Numbered from the stretch's first letter, positions 46,638-59,662 are shown. The stretch is 64,000 nt of DNA from Quercus robur (GCF_932294415.1 NC_065536.1:2170001-2234000), one strand, 5' to 3'. Translations and numbers: made by a program. Notes: generated by a model not told the origin, from the sequence alone.

Positions 46638-49052
46638 CCACAGGATGAGAATATATAATCATACTAAAATCTCCACATTACAAGTCAGATCTTTATAACA
46701 CACTTACGAATAATAACTAAAAATAATGTGCCTCCATGTAATACAGGAATGTATTACAAAACTTCAATTGGATTACACAAAGTCACAATCTTAGCAAGAA
46801 TAAGGAACCTTAACATCGAGTTTAGGCCTACCATGCCTAAGGCTAACAAACCTCAAGTGCCTAACCTTCTATGGAATTAATCAAGACCTTGTTGAACATA
46901 GTAAGATCAAGTCACCAACTATTAACAGTACAAGTCTCCAAATTTAACATGGCACTCCAATCATCACCAATGAAGTAAGCTCCATACTTGAGGTATAGCT
47001 AATTGATCTAAAAAACTGTTAGAGGGTGAGATGAGCTAAAACCCAGTAAGTAACTTAATTAATGGGGGTGGAGGAAATGCAAGTCTCATGATGATGAACA
47101 GTATACAAAACACGTTTTAGTTTAGAAAATTTCTAACTGAATCTTGCAAGATCATTTTCTATAATAATATGACAAGAATGATTAAATGATAAAACACAAA
47201 GTTTCTCAAAATAATGCCATAAAACTATATACTATAATCTATGAGCACTAATAATATAATTCCAAAGGCATAAAATCTAACATGCCGTAATTTATCATAA
47301 ATATACCACACTACCATATAGACTGGTTAGGGGATCCACTCATTCACAATTGGCATGATATTGTCCTCTATGGTATGCAGTCTCTTGGCCGCATAGGTAG
47401 CAGCCTCACCTATACCCTCAAGGTTTTGTCTCTCCCCTAATGGGGAACGCATTAAATAGGACCTCTTTTGCATGTGGCCTTTTGGCCCCATGGGCAGCAA
47501 TCTCACCCACACACAATCAAGGAACCTCTTTCCCCTGTAAGCAACAGGAAAGAACATGTCATCCAAAGCGAAAAGACTACAGAAACCAGATCGACTGATC
47601 ACTAGGAAATCACACAATGGCATAAGGTTAAAAAAACATAAAGCTCACAAGTTACATGTACTTTCAAATACATAGTTTATATTCAGGTAATTTCAGAAAA
47701 ACTTTAAATAATCTAACTTTCACAAAGTTTTAAAGGTTTTCAACTTTATTCTTGTCAAAAAGATTTTCTATTAGTTTCCCAAATAACAAGACAAGATAAG
47801 CATCTTTAAATTTTCCAATACACCATAAAAAAATCAATGAATTTCGTATGAAAGATTAAATAAAAAATGCTCATATTTTCCATGTCAACAATTCATGCAT
47901 TTCCCCAAATGCAATACCAAATATAATTCACTTTTCATATATAATAATATAAAATAGGGTCATAACAGAACACTTTTTAGAAAAACATAGTTCCACAAAT
48001 AATTTCCCAAAATGTGTTTGACCCAAAAACAACGTTTATGCAACATGGTTATTTTTCAAAAATCCCATTAAAAAGTTACTTACCTTGCAACCCGCAAAAA
48101 GCCTAATTCTCTAAGCTCCAAAGAAGATTAGCTAGAGTCTAAACAATATCAAGCAAACCAATCACAATAAGTATAAAACTTGAAATTATATCTAGCTACA
48201 AACTAGGAATTGCCAAATAAGCAATTGATTGGGCAAGCCTAGTATTTAAACTCATCAATAATGTATTCCTCTTCCAAAGTTTCTCAACAATTTAATTCAC
48301 AAGGCATAGGCTCCAATTTATAAAATTAACCCATTCAATGTATTATCTCTAACATCAAAACCTCAACACCTTCTAAGTACTTCCTACAAGATTTACATCA
48401 CATCAACAAGAGACCCATGATACCAAAAATCATAATAACCTCCAAGGCAAACAATTTGAATACTTAACTAGCTCCAAATAATCAATAAAAAATTATACTC
48501 ACCGTTTATTTCACATTAAGAAGCCAAAACCCCAAAATCTTCACCACTTAGTCACCATTGTAAAAATCATATATCCACTCATCAAATAATTCCATCAATA
48601 CAACCCATACATATAAACACATGAATATCACTTTCAAAGTTCATAAATCACGTGAATATTATTATCAAAACTTGGACAAAAATAAATAATTAACCTCATG
48701 CAAAAGTACAAAACCCACAAAAAAAATTAGAAAATTTTACCTCAAATAAAAGGGATGAAAATGCTTAGAGTTTCCTAAGGTTTTGCAGATGACCTTGCTG
48801 GAAAAATAATGGTGGAGATGGTGGTATGAAGTGGCATCGTTGGGAGAGTAGGAGGAAGTTTGAGAGAAGTGTGTATGTTTAAGTGAAGAGAAAAGAAAAG
48901 AAAGCAAATGAGAATAAGAGGGATGGCCGGCTGAGAGAGAAGAGATATTTGTGTAATGAGTGGTGGGGGTGATGGGATAGGTGGGGTATGTGGGACTCAA
49001 ATTTTTTTGTGTCCATACCTTTTTTTTTTCCCCCTAAAACTGGGACGTTACA
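46518..49052 (-). mobile_element. Probable large solo LTR, ~2.5 kb
   Basis: It is bounded by TGTATCACACC on the left and GGGACGTTACA on the right, giving TG...CA ends in either orientation. The word ACATTTTG brackets the insertion (46512-46519 and 49050-49057), so a target duplication is present, but its exact edge is ambiguous. A run of about 47 T lies near 46591-46637. No retroelement protein is recognised. The best reading is a large solo LTR of a Gypsy-type fossil in minus orientation; a different insertion type cannot be excluded. Confidence 0.5.
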
Positions 49053-49749
49053 TTTTGGCTCAAAAATTACTCATATTAGCGGGTTTATAATACTGTATCT
49101 ATGCAAAAATGTTACAATATATATATATTTATATAGTTACTGTAACTTTTTATTTGATTATTTTATTTGATTTCTCTCTCTTCACTCAGCCTTGTCAGAT
49201 CTCTTCTCTCTTTCATTCCATGCCTCTCTTCTATGCCCAGAGAAAGAAGAATGAAGAAGAGGAAAAAGGAAGACCAAATCATCACCACCGTAGCCCTGCA
49301 ACACTGAAACCTAGCACCACCCATCCACCCACTAACCATTACAACAAATCATCATAATAAAAAAAAAAAAAAAAATCAATCCAAAATAAGTGGAAATCAA
49401 ATCAAAATAAACTCAAGCCTATCCTAAATCCAACTCAAAATCAACCAAAAACATAATTAACTCAAAACAAAATACAATGGAAAACCTAAATCAGCCCAAA
49501 CCCCAAGCCGTCGCCTCTGCCAAGGAAGCTCACCGCTGCCATGAAAGAGAGTGACAACGAGGCTCTGGTGGAGAGATACTTTTCAAATTTGAGAAATCCA
49601 AAACCTAGCCAGCATTGCCGTTGCCTCAGCCTTGGAGACACGTGGCTACTGTCGTTGCTACCATGAGAAGGATGAGGCTCGGATGGAGAGAGTTTTCAGA
49701 TTGATGATTTGAGTTATGGGGGCCAGTTAGAGAGAGCGAGAGTTTTTTA
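49053..49749. other. Unclassified repeat segment between insertions
   Basis: The segment between the probable solo LTR and the Pack-MULE, without a recognised gene. Together with 46466-46517 and 52247-52515 it appears to be one ~1-kb older insertion, since the flanking copy 6/copy 7 paralogue (about 56120) lacks all three parts. Confidence 0.45.
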
Positions 49750-49758
49750 TAAAAGATA

Positions 49759-50298
49759 GGGATAATTACACATAACCCACCTGTGGTTAGGGCGAAAATC
49801 ACTTTGCCTACCCGTGGTTTGAAAAGTATCACTTAACCCACCTGTGGTATGTTTCCGTCAATCTCCGTAACCCACCTCAAGCCCAGCCGTTACAAAAACA
49901 CCTCTTAACACCAAAACACAACATAACACGAATCAAAACACCCAAAACTCAGAAACTTTTCAAGAGAGAGACTTGTGGTGAGATCAACGTGTTCTTCGTG
50001 GTTTTTATATCTCTTTTTCAGCATCACTCACCCGCAAATCCCTACTCTCTTTCAGTTTCATGGGGTTTTCTCGCAGACCCATTTCGCATTCCACCCGAAT
50101 TCCCACAAACCCAGTTCAGATTAGTGGGTTTCGTACTTGTTCTTCGTGCCACTCTTACTCTCACCCGTTGAGTTCTAGCCATGGAGCCGAGTTTAAGAAT
50201 TTGGGCCGTTTTGAAATGCGATTTGGGCAACTGGGTTTTGATCATTTTCTAGTTTCTACAGTTTTGAATGGTGGGTCGGGTGGTTATGGGCAACTGGG

Positions 50299-50329
<31 letters not shown>

Positions 50330-52237
50330 AATTCGAGGAGTTAGCCAAAGGGTTGAGGGAGGCAATGAGGAAAACTTCTATCTTTCTTTTCTCTCTATTG
50401 TGAACCCATAACCACTGGCCACCGTGATTTCTGCAAAAAAAAATAAATAAATAAAGCACACCCATGAATCTGTAATAAGGTTGATCTGGCGAACCTATAC
50501 TAGTAACTTAATTCGATAGTAACCCATCAAAAGCAAAAGTGATTTATAATGGAATAAACCAGCTGCCTAGATTGAAAAAAGAAAAAAAGAAAAGAAACTT
50601 GCAATAACATACAAAGAGATGGGAGTCACCTCAATGTGTAGAAGATATAAATCAGAGTCTATAACCAGGTTTTGTTCCTTATGAAATATCCATCGTGGCA
50701 CAACTTTATTAATCCAATGACCATAGTTTCTTGGGAAGCTCCATATCAATCTGCTACTCCCTGGACTAACTGGAATGGAAAAAAAAATTTAAAAAAAATT
50801 CCTTCTGCACAGATGTATCCTACATCAACCAAGATTTACATAAATAGAAGTACTAAGGAACGAAAAATGAAATACATAAGTAAGAATTAACCAAAAATTT
50901 TGTTTATCATCTATGTATAAAAGATTAATCAATCTAATAGATAACCTTTCTGGTTCCAGCTGATGATTCAGATCCATTAGCTTGATCCTCAGGCTTAAGA
51001 GATGCATAAACCAAGTATGGGGCAATAAATGTGCATCTGCTCCATTCCTGAAACTGTACTATATTGAACCCATTGCCGTCCAACTTTTCAATCTTAAATT
51101 CAATCGGTGTGCACCCCTCTCTATCAGCCTCCGCTGTGAAGGTAACTTGGTTTCAGTCATAAATAAAGAAATCAAAACTTATTGGCAGAACATAAGGATT
51201 ATTCAAAACTTCACTGTTTTTGGATGGTAGAATTTCCTTTACTCTATAATGTGCATAAGGAACATGAGCAGGATCCATAAGATTCTCAATCAATACCTCA
51301 TATCTGAATTTGTAAAAAATCAATATATTCCCAATCAGATCTGCTAAAGAGAAAGGAGGTAAGATATAAAAAATAAAAAATAAAAAAAAGAAGCAAAGCC
51401 CAAATTCAGGTGCCCAACTTTTAGTGATACACACATTTGAAAACCTTCCATATGATATTTATGCCAAATGAAAAGAAAGAAGAAACCATTTACAATCAAT
51501 CAAAAAGATATGAACTTTCTTATGACATTTGCCAAAATGAAATTATAAAATATTAATACTTTGTCCTTCAGCATTACAGGTGCCTAAAAGTTATAAAACA
51601 TATAGCAGGAAAAAAGGCTAGATATGGTTTCATAAGTAGAAAAAATAGAATCTATATTTTCCAAGATAACAGGTTTTTGTCAGAAGATAGTGGCAGACCA
51701 TACCCATTAGGAATATCTCTATTTCCCATTAAGTTAGTATATGAAAGATCATCTATTTCTGGAATGTAGGGGGGTTTCTTTTCCACAAGAATATCTTTGT
51801 ATAAAAAAAAAAAAAAATAAAGCACACCCAAATGCAAAAACCAACAAAACCCACAAATGGTGACACAAAACCACCAAATGGAGAGCCACAACTCATTAAT
51901 GGCGAGAAAATTTGTAACCACTTATGGAGAGCCAGAACCATCGTGATGAGATGAAACCACCGGGCCAGGATAGGCTGAAAAAGAGATATAAAAATCACGA
52001 AGAACACGTTGATCTCACCACAAGTCTCTCTCTTGAAAAGTTTCTGAGTTTTGGGTGTTTTGATTCGCGTTATGTTGTGTTTTGGTGTTAAGAGGTGTTT
52101 TTGTAACGGCTGGGCTTGAGGTGGGTTACGGAGATTGACGGAAACATACCACAGGTGGGTTAAGTGATACTTTTCAAATCACGGGTAGGCAAAGTGATTT
52201 TCGCCCTAACCACAGGTGGGTTATGTGTAATTATCCC
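49759..52237. mobile_element. Pack-MULE, 2479 bp, 264-bp TIRs
   Basis: The arms are 49759-50022 and 51974-52237, both 264 bp, near-perfect inverted repeats starting GGGATAATTACACATAACCC. The flanks are taaaagata (49750-49758) and taaaagaaa (52238-52246), a 9-bp duplication with one mismatch, as expected for Mutator-like elements. No MURA transposase is present. The interior carries exons and introns of a host Rieske-oxygenase gene on the minus strand (50630-51800), making this a gene-capturing non-autonomous element. Confidence 0.9.
50630..51800 (-). pseudogene. Captured PTC52/PAO-like Rieske oxygenase fragment
   Basis: Four exon-like blocks lie in gene order on the minus strand. Block a (~51705-51800) has KKPPYIPEIDD and MGNRDIPNG, with donor GTATGG at 51703. 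Block b (from 51303, after TTCAG) has YEVLIENLMDPAHVPYAHY. Block c (~50946-51133) has ADREGCTPIEFKIEKLDGNG and CTFIAPYLVYASLKPEDQ, with donor GTTATC. Block d (50630-50769) has SPGSSRLIWSFPRN and VVPRWIFHKEQNLVIDSDLY. These match the middle and C-terminal part of chloroplast PTC52 / pheophorbide a oxygenase proteins, downstream of the Rieske centre. Retained introns show capture from DNA, not mRNA. The N-terminal Rieske cluster and the C-terminal membrane anchors are absent, so no enzyme is made. Confidence 0.85.
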
Positions 52238-52246
52238 TAAAAGAAA

Positions 52247-53356
52247 CCATGAGATATGGTTTAGAAAAGAGGGAGAGTGTTTTAAAGTGGGTTAATAAAA
52301 TAATAAAAAAAGAATAAATTATTACTATTTAAAGTTTCAACGTGGGTTAATAAAATAATTAAAAAAGAATAAATAATTATTATTTAAAAAAAAAAGAGTA
52401 TATAATAGATAGACTTATGTGATTTTTTGTAAAATATCTGTGTAAAATAGAAAAAGTAAGTTCTAATGTTAAAATAGTTTTTTTTTTTTTTTTTTTTAAA
52501 GACTAATGTTAATGCTCTAACTCATGAGAAATTATTTACTCCTCCTCACTCTTCAAACATGAGGGGTGGGTCCCAATATAGGACCCATGGTAGGGCCTAC
52601 ACCTTTTATGAAAGAAGGGAGGACTTCCCTTATTGGGGTGAAAAATTTCTTCTAGCTTATTGTGCCACTTATCTAGTCTTTATAGCAATTAATTTATATA
52701 AAATACTTGACTAAAAAAACATATTACAAAGTAAACCATATTTAAAATGAGATTCACGTCAATGGATGAGTTTCATGTAAAGTCAATTTTTCACATAATT
52801 TTTGCATCTTTTAGTCTTACTCGGTGAAAGATATTGTACGCTTCATGTAAGTGCCAAAGTTAAAGGGGCAACTATCATGAGCCCTGTAACTCGATAGTAT
52901 TGTCTGAATCTTAAAAAGGAGAACTCAAGTTTGAATCCCCTATATATTATATTAAAAACGAAGTTAGAGGGTTATTTATTGAATTTGGTTGAATGAAATA
53001 TCAAAATCTAAGTTAGAGTCAGCTAATTGGACAATAGCACTTTCAAAAATTTGTGTATTTTTATTTTTATTTTTTTATGTTACATCCACAGCAAACGTTT
53101 TTGTATGATTTTTTCCAAAAATAAAAACATGGTTGTAAATAAAGCAATGAAAATAATTTTCAAGTTCCACGTACAAATGCTATGCACATTTTGTAACATC
53201 CAATGAATACAAGTTTATCCCATTAATTTCTCGACAAAATTTGTGCAAAATCTTACAAAAGAATCAATTTACATTTGACTCAACATTGAATAATGAATCA
53301 ATCTAAGAAAATAATACAAAATAATTTCAATAGTCACACCAATAAACCTATAATAT
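52247..53356. other. 3' flank of copy 7
   Basis: No gene. The first ~270 bp belong to the nested insertion complex. From about 52515 the sequence is the shared peroxidase 3' flank. Confidence 0.65.
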
Positions 53357-54514
53357 CTAGTTCACAAACCTACAATCTTTCCTAATCTCACCTTGACTTC
53401 CTATAAGCACATCAACGTAACCCATTTTCACCATAGCTACTGCAAACTTAAAAGCCCATGTTTCACCTTGCTTTGCATTATTCTTGACAATTCCAACCGT
53501 TGAAGGGCTACTCAAAAGAGATTGATCCGAGGTCAATATGCCATGGTGGTTCTTCAAATTTATATAGTACTTATTATCTAGCCTATTTGGTGTAAGTACA
53601 TCAAGTGGTACAGTTGGATCGACATTGCCAGCATTTTGTGGACACTTGGCCTTTAAGTCTCTAGCAAATATAGGATCCATTGAAGGGTCTTGTGGATTTG
53701 TTTCACTGAAATTGTATAATCGCTTTGAGAAAGAAGAACAATGTGACCTTCCTATAGAATGTGCACCAGAAAGTGTCACCATTTCATCAAGACTAAGTCC
53801 TTTTCGCGCAAATCTTTGTTCGAGTTCCTGAGCATTGAAGGTAGGTGGTGGAAGGTTTTCAATAGGCTCATTTTCACGTGACACCCTACCATCACGACGT
53901 CCTGATGGAACTTTGTAACTTATGCCCCCAACTTTGTAAGCACTGTCACGAGCAGCAAATGCAATAATGTCTGCACAAGAGACTGTTTGTGGGCATTGAG
54001 CTTCAAGTGCGGCCTTCGCCTCAAATATCACTTCAAATCCTCTTAAGCTTGTATTGTTGACTGGACTATCTCTCTCTGCTGGATTTCCGGGGGTTGAATC
54101 AAGTAAGACAGAGGCATCACAACCCTGGCATAAATAACATTGAAAATAAGATTTAACTCTAACAGCTTAGTAATTATGTGGCTTATAAGGTATATTCTTT
54201 TTGCGGGAACATAAAGGAAAAGTAGAAGAGTGCAAATTTAGGTACAGATTCTAGTGAACATATAACAAGTTAACTGGTGCTGCAAAGTGCTAACATACCC
54301 TGACAAAACAGTCATGAAAATGCATTCTGATGAGGCCAGCAGCGAGACCAGGGTTGCTTGATACGGCTTTGATCACAGCGTTTCTCACAATGGTCTCTGC
54401 AGAAGGACAAGTTGATTGATAGTAACCCACTTTGAGTGATGGCATCGCCAGTGACATTGACACCATCATAGACATGGTAACAAAGAAAACCAAGCAAAAT
54501 TTGGTTGTTGCCAT
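53357..54514 (-). CDS. Class III peroxidase, copy 7 (intact)
   Basis: Exons 54299-54514 and 53357-54124 with a 174-bp intron, phase 0 in FVR|GCDAS. The product has 327 residues. The signal peptide covers residues 1-23. Distal Arg63, Phe66 and His67, [12 protein letters not shown], proximal His194 in [12 protein letters not shown] and all eight structural cysteines are present. It is predicted to be a secreted H2O2-dependent phenol oxidase. It is nearly identical to copy 8, including exon 1 ([14 protein letters not shown]) and the intron, so the two are the youngest pair in the array. Own features include RFARKG, GNVDPTV and [17 protein letters not shown] is at 54656-54663. Confidence 0.93.
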
Positions 54515-54655
54515 AGTTACTCTACAACCCAATAAATACCGCAATACTCTAACGAGTGAATGAATAAGACTCGAGTGAAACAAGAAAGAAAGAACAGATA
54601 AAGAAGAATAGTTTAAGCAAGAAGGAGATGAAGATAAAGGTTGTTGTTAGCAAAG

Positions 54656-54663
54656 TATTTATA
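54656..54663 (-). promoter_or_regulatory. TATA box of peroxidase copy 7
   Basis: TATAAATA on the minus strand, about 142 bp before the ATG. Confidence 0.7.
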
Positions 54664-56519
54664 GGAATGAAGTTAGTGAAGATGGGACTGGCAGTTTTTC
54701 TTTGAAACCAAAACGTGTATTTCTGCATAGAAAAAAGGCTTGCAGCTGTCTAAGTTTGAGGGTTTCCATGGTAACAAAGAGGAAACAGTCCTCTTTGGCC
54801 CACTTGAAGATCTTTCCATCCTATTAGCCTCTTAGGTTTTGAGTGGGTAATGATATATTTATGTTCTTTTGACTTTCAGGGATGTCTACTTGGCAATGGG
54901 GAGGGTAAGAAGGTAAAATAACGTACGTATATATATATATATATATATAACCAATGTACAGGCGTCTTATGCAGACTAAGTCAGTTAGCTTAATTTTCAG
55001 CTTCTTTGTTTACGGGTTCTACTTTTTCATGACATTTTAATTAACACCTTGATTTGGACAAGGAAATGGATGGAAGTCTGAACTGAAAGGGATTGTGGAT
55101 CCCACCATTTTTTCTACTGTTTGAGAGTTTTTCAAGAGAGAAAGGAAAAAAGTTAGGGAATATGATCATTTTACTTTAAAGATTTCAAGTACACTAGGAA
55201 ACTAGAATTAAAAATATATATTTCTATCTTTTTCTATTCAGTTATATTTTTATAAAAATCTATTTATCTCATTTCTTTTATTCATTATATATATGTTATG
55301 TGTGTATGTATAGTATTACCATTGATAAAACAAGTAAACAATCGAGTAATTATTTAGTATTTTATATATATATATATATATATAATAGAAATTCTATCAT
55401 AATCTAATCTAAGTCTATATGTATGTAAAACTCACTCATGGAGATTTTAACTCCAACCATTACCCTCCACACCCTATAAGCACTTATACTTGTGGAGTGA
55501 CCATTATTCCAAGGGTGTGCAGTGGTATTATTCTGTATTCTCAAAATATAATAACATGCTCTCTTCTCTCACTTAACGGCAAGGAGGTCTACTTATTAAA
55601 TTTATAATTTAATCTACCATTGACATATTGCAGGAGAGAGAACTTAATAATTTCCATGATTAAGCATGACAACTAGTTAGGTCTCCCATTGACCGAGTAG
55701 CTAGCATTTTATTATCAATCGAAACTCATTTAAGATGATCATTTATATGTCATCCCAAGGAAAAAGTCAATTCTCTGTTTGATGAAATGTCTTTCTCATC
55801 TTATAAATCCCTACTTTTATGTTGTGGACTAAAGACAAAATAAATAGTTGTGAAAAGACAACTTTTATAGCTTAGTTCAACCACTAAATGTTTCTCACAC
55901 ATTTCTTCGTAATCTTTTTTTTATAGTTTGGTTAGATAAAAAAATATAAATAAAAGGTTACTAAGGTCACCTTTTTTATTGATTTATAATTAATATAATG
56001 TTGTTCAGTGTAAGTGTTTGAAACCAACATTTCTCAAGACGCTTGTTTTTGGTATGCTAGCAGTATTTCCTTTTTCCATTTTAGGAACCAACATTCAATC
56101 AACCACAACATGTCTTAACCTTCACTAACTCATGAGTAATTATTCACTCCTCCTCTCTTTTCAAATAGGAGTGGTTCCCAATGTGGGATTGATGGTAGGG
56201 CCTACAACTTTTGTGAAAGAAGGGAGGACTCCCCTTGTTGGAGTGAAAAATTCTTCTAATTCATTGTGCTGCTTATCTAGTCTTTATAGCAATTAATTTA
56301 TATAAAACATATTACAACATAAACCTTATTTAAAATGTGATTTATGTCATTTGAAAGTAAAACTTTACAACAAAAAAAAGGATTAGTTTAATGTAAAGTC
56401 AATGTTTCACATAATTCATTGCTCAATCATTGGTGAAAACAATATTATGGGGAGTTTGAACAATTAATTTTTACATCTTTTGGTCTTACTTGGTGAAAGA
56501 AATTGTACGCTTCACGTAA
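54664..56519. other. Upstream flank of copy 7 (partner 45020-46465)
   Basis: No gene. Co-linear with the flank of copy 6. It includes a copy (about 55380-55530) of a dispersed block also seen at 29790-29920 and 40290-40420 (agaaattcta..actaacttaatcta, cacttatacttgtggagtga). Confidence 0.7.
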
Positions 56520-57015
56520 GTAAATCTATCACAATTACCAAGCTAGGCTCTGACTCCATAGACTTCCTTGATCTGGATCTTGTTCTCACATGAACCATTT
56601 GTTCATGCCTTGATCTTCAGTACGCTTGATAGTTGACGATTTGGCAGCAACTTTACTCCACCATTACTAGCAATATGGATTTGATCTTCGGTAGGTGCTT
56701 ATAGAGTTAGAAGATTACAGAACCTCACAGATCTCACATGAGTATCTCACGACTTAAAAAACGTGTATTAAAGTTTCCCATTTATACCTAGCAATGTTGG
56801 ACTCAAATTCTAAACATTTCGTGGGCTGTTGGGCCTAATTTAAAAATCTGTCAAATTGTAGTTCCATTGGTCGAGCTTGATAGTTTCTAAATTCTTCTTT
56901 TTGCCGCTTGTATGTTCTTGAATCTTAACTCGTATAAATTTGATTAATGTCTAAAACACTTCTAAGACACTAAGATCTTATACTAGACATATTTTTGTTC
57001 TCGGTTTTTCCAACA
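56520..57015 (-). mobile_element. LTR-like fragment (fossil)
   Basis: Read on the minus strand it starts TGTTGGAAAAACCGAGAAC near 57015, contains a TATAAATGG word in its middle, and runs to about 56520, where the shared flank resumes. Its style resembles the LTR at 63524-64000, both with agaagtgttttag. No target duplication or coding part was found. The family (perhaps Copia) is a guess. Confidence 0.4.
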
Positions 57016-58354
57016 TACAATAAAATTATAACCTAAACATTTATGACTAAATATTTAAAACCTAAAAGGGGGTATTATTAAGGTAATTAGATGCTCATAC
57101 ATTTTAATATTAAGTGAATAACTAAATTAATGGATATTTATTATAATAATAAGAAAAATTTTATAGATACACTCAATTTAACAATATGCTTGGATGTACT
57201 CGTGATTAGTGCACAACAATTTCACTCTTTCATCAATTGTTAATGGTGAGCCCATATGTATGTGATGAATTCAATTACAAATTAATATTCAAATATGTTG
57301 TGAAATTAGGTGTGAATTTGAGTATGTCTATAAATGGATTGTGATAATAATAGTTAATAGAATAATATGGTGGTTTCAACTTTCAAGGGTGTTCAATTTT
57401 GTGTGGCTAAGCCCCACAACTCATTTGGCAATTTATTTAAGAGGCTAATACCTGTACTCGAACTCAGGACATATTACTTTTAATTAAAGGAAATTTCTAT
57501 CACACTAAGGCTAGACCTCAAATCACTTACCTGGTCATCATAGAAATTGTGTTATATAAACAACATGATTGATAACATGTTTCAAAATAACCCATTTTTA
57601 AAATGGGATTTACATAATTTGAAAGTAAAACTATATTAAAAAAAAGGATTTACATCATCTAAATTTAATGTTTCACATAATTCACTATTCAGTGGTTGGT
57701 AGATTCAATAAAATAGGAATTCTGAACAATTAAAAGTTTCCTCTGTTGTTTTTTAGTGAATGAAATTGTATGATTCTAATGTAAGTGCCAAAGTTAGAGG
57801 GAGAACTATCAAGAGCTCGATATTATTGTCTTATTCTCCAAATAGGGAGAACTTAGGTTTGGAATCCTTCCTTTATTATATGGAGTACATAAAAGAACAG
57901 GGTAGAAAGTGAAACTGCAATTTTTATATCTTCAATTTGGTCGAGTGAAAAATAAATATCTTGAATATAGTTGAATAACAAATCAAAATCCAATTTAGAG
58001 TCAGCTATTGGATAATAACTCTTTCAAAAAATTTTGTTTCTTTGGGTTACATTCACTACACGCATTTTTGTATAATTCCCCCCCCCCCCCCCCCCCCAAA
58101 AAAAAGGAGGATGTAAATTAAGCAATGAAAAAAAAAATCCATTAATAAAGCAATGAAAAAGAGGTTTTTAAAAAGAGCTATGCACATTTTGTAACATCCA
58201 ACGAATACAAGTTTATCCCATTAATTTCTCAACAAAATTTGTTCAAAAACATGCAAAAGAATGAATTTACATTTGAATTAACATTGAATAAGGAATTAAT
58301 GTAGGAAAATAATACAAAATAATTTTAGTAGTCACACCAATAAACCTATAATAT
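57016..58354. other. 3' flank of copy 8
   Basis: No gene. Shared 3' flank of the duplicated unit from about 57560 on; poly-C at about 58078-58097. Confidence 0.65.
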
Positions 58355-59512
58355 CTAGTTCACAAACCTACAATTTTTCCTGATCTCACCCTGACTTCCT
58401 GTAAGCACATCAACGTAACCCATTTTCACCATAGCTGCTGCAAACTTATAAGCCCATATTTCTCCTTGCCTTGCATTATTCCTGACAATTCCAACCGTTG
58501 AAGGGCTACTCAAAAGAGATTGATCAGAGGTCAATAAGCCATGGTGGTTCTTCAGATTTATATAGTACTTATTATCAAGCCTATTTGGTGTAAGTACATC
58601 AAGTGGCACAGTTGGATCGACATTGCCAGCATTTTGTGGACACTTGGTCTTTAAGTCTCTAGCAAACATAGGATCCATTGAAGGGTCTTGTGGATTTGTT
58701 TCACTAAAATTGTATAATCGCTTTGAGAAAGAAGAACAATGTGACCTTCCTATAGAATGTGCACCAGAAAGTGTCACCATTTCATCAAGACTAAGTCCTT
58801 TTTGCGCAAATCTTTGTTCGAGTTCCTGAGTATTGAAGGTAGGTGGTGGAAGGTTATCAATAGGCTCATTTTCACGTGACACCATACCATCACGGCGTCC
58901 TGATGGAACTTTGTAACTTATGCCTCCAACTTTGTAAGCACTATCACGAGCAGCAAATGCAATAATGTCTGCACAAGAGACTGTTTGTGGGCATTGAGCT
59001 TCAAGTGCGGCCTTCGCCTCAAATATCACTTCAAAACCTCTTAAGCTTGGATTGTTGACTAGACTGTCTCTCTCTGCTGGATTTCCGGGGGTTGAATCAA
59101 GTAAGACAGAGGCATCACAACCCTGGCATAAGTAATATTGAAAATATGATTTAACTCTAACAGCTTTGTAATTATGTAGCTTATAAGGTATATTCTTTTT
59201 GCGGGAACATAAAGGAAAAGCAGAAGAGTGCAAATTTAGGTACAGATTCTAGTGAACATATAACAAGTTAATTGGTGCTGCAAAGTGCTAACATACCCTG
59301 ACAAAACAGTCATGAAAATGCATTCTGATGAGGCCAGCAGCGAGGCCAGGGTTGCTTGATACGGCTTTGATCACAGCGTTTCTCACAATGGTCTCTGCAG
59401 AAGGACAAGTTGATTGATAGTAACCCACTTTGAGTGATGGCATCGCCAGTGACATTGACACCATCATAGACATAGTAACAAAGAAAACCAAGCAAAATTT
59501 GATTGTTGCCAT
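58355..59512 (-). CDS. Class III peroxidase, copy 8 (intact)
   Basis: Exons 59297-59512 and 58355-59122 with a 174-bp intron, phase 0 in FVR|GCDAS. The product has 327 residues with the full family layout: signal peptide, distal Arg63 and His67, [12 protein letters not shown], proximal His194 and eight cysteines ending in NCRFVN. Small differences from copy 7 ([31 protein letters not shown]) keep it functional-looking. It has the simplest upstream region of the array. The TATA position reads TATAAATG (59655-59662), slightly off the consensus seen in copies 2 and 7. The reading frame happens to stay open upstream of exon 2 through the intron, which is fortuitous. Confidence 0.93.
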
Positions 59513-59654
59513 AGTTATTCTACAACCCAAATATCACGTTACTGTAAAGAGTGAATGAATCAGACTCAGAGAAAAGAGCTAAGAAAGAACTGATAATTAA
59601 AGAAGAATATTATAAGCAAGAAGGAGATGAATATAAAGGTTGATGTTAGCCAAG

Positions 59655-59662
59655 CATTTATA
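59655..59662 (-). promoter_or_regulatory. TATA-like box of peroxidase copy 8
   Basis: TATAAATG on the minus strand, in the same position as TATAAATA in other copies. Confidence 0.6.

Noticed and set aside
47327-47623. 98-codon minus-strand frame inside the ~2.5-kb probable solo LTR
   Set aside because: No family resemblance; open by chance in LTR-like sequence.
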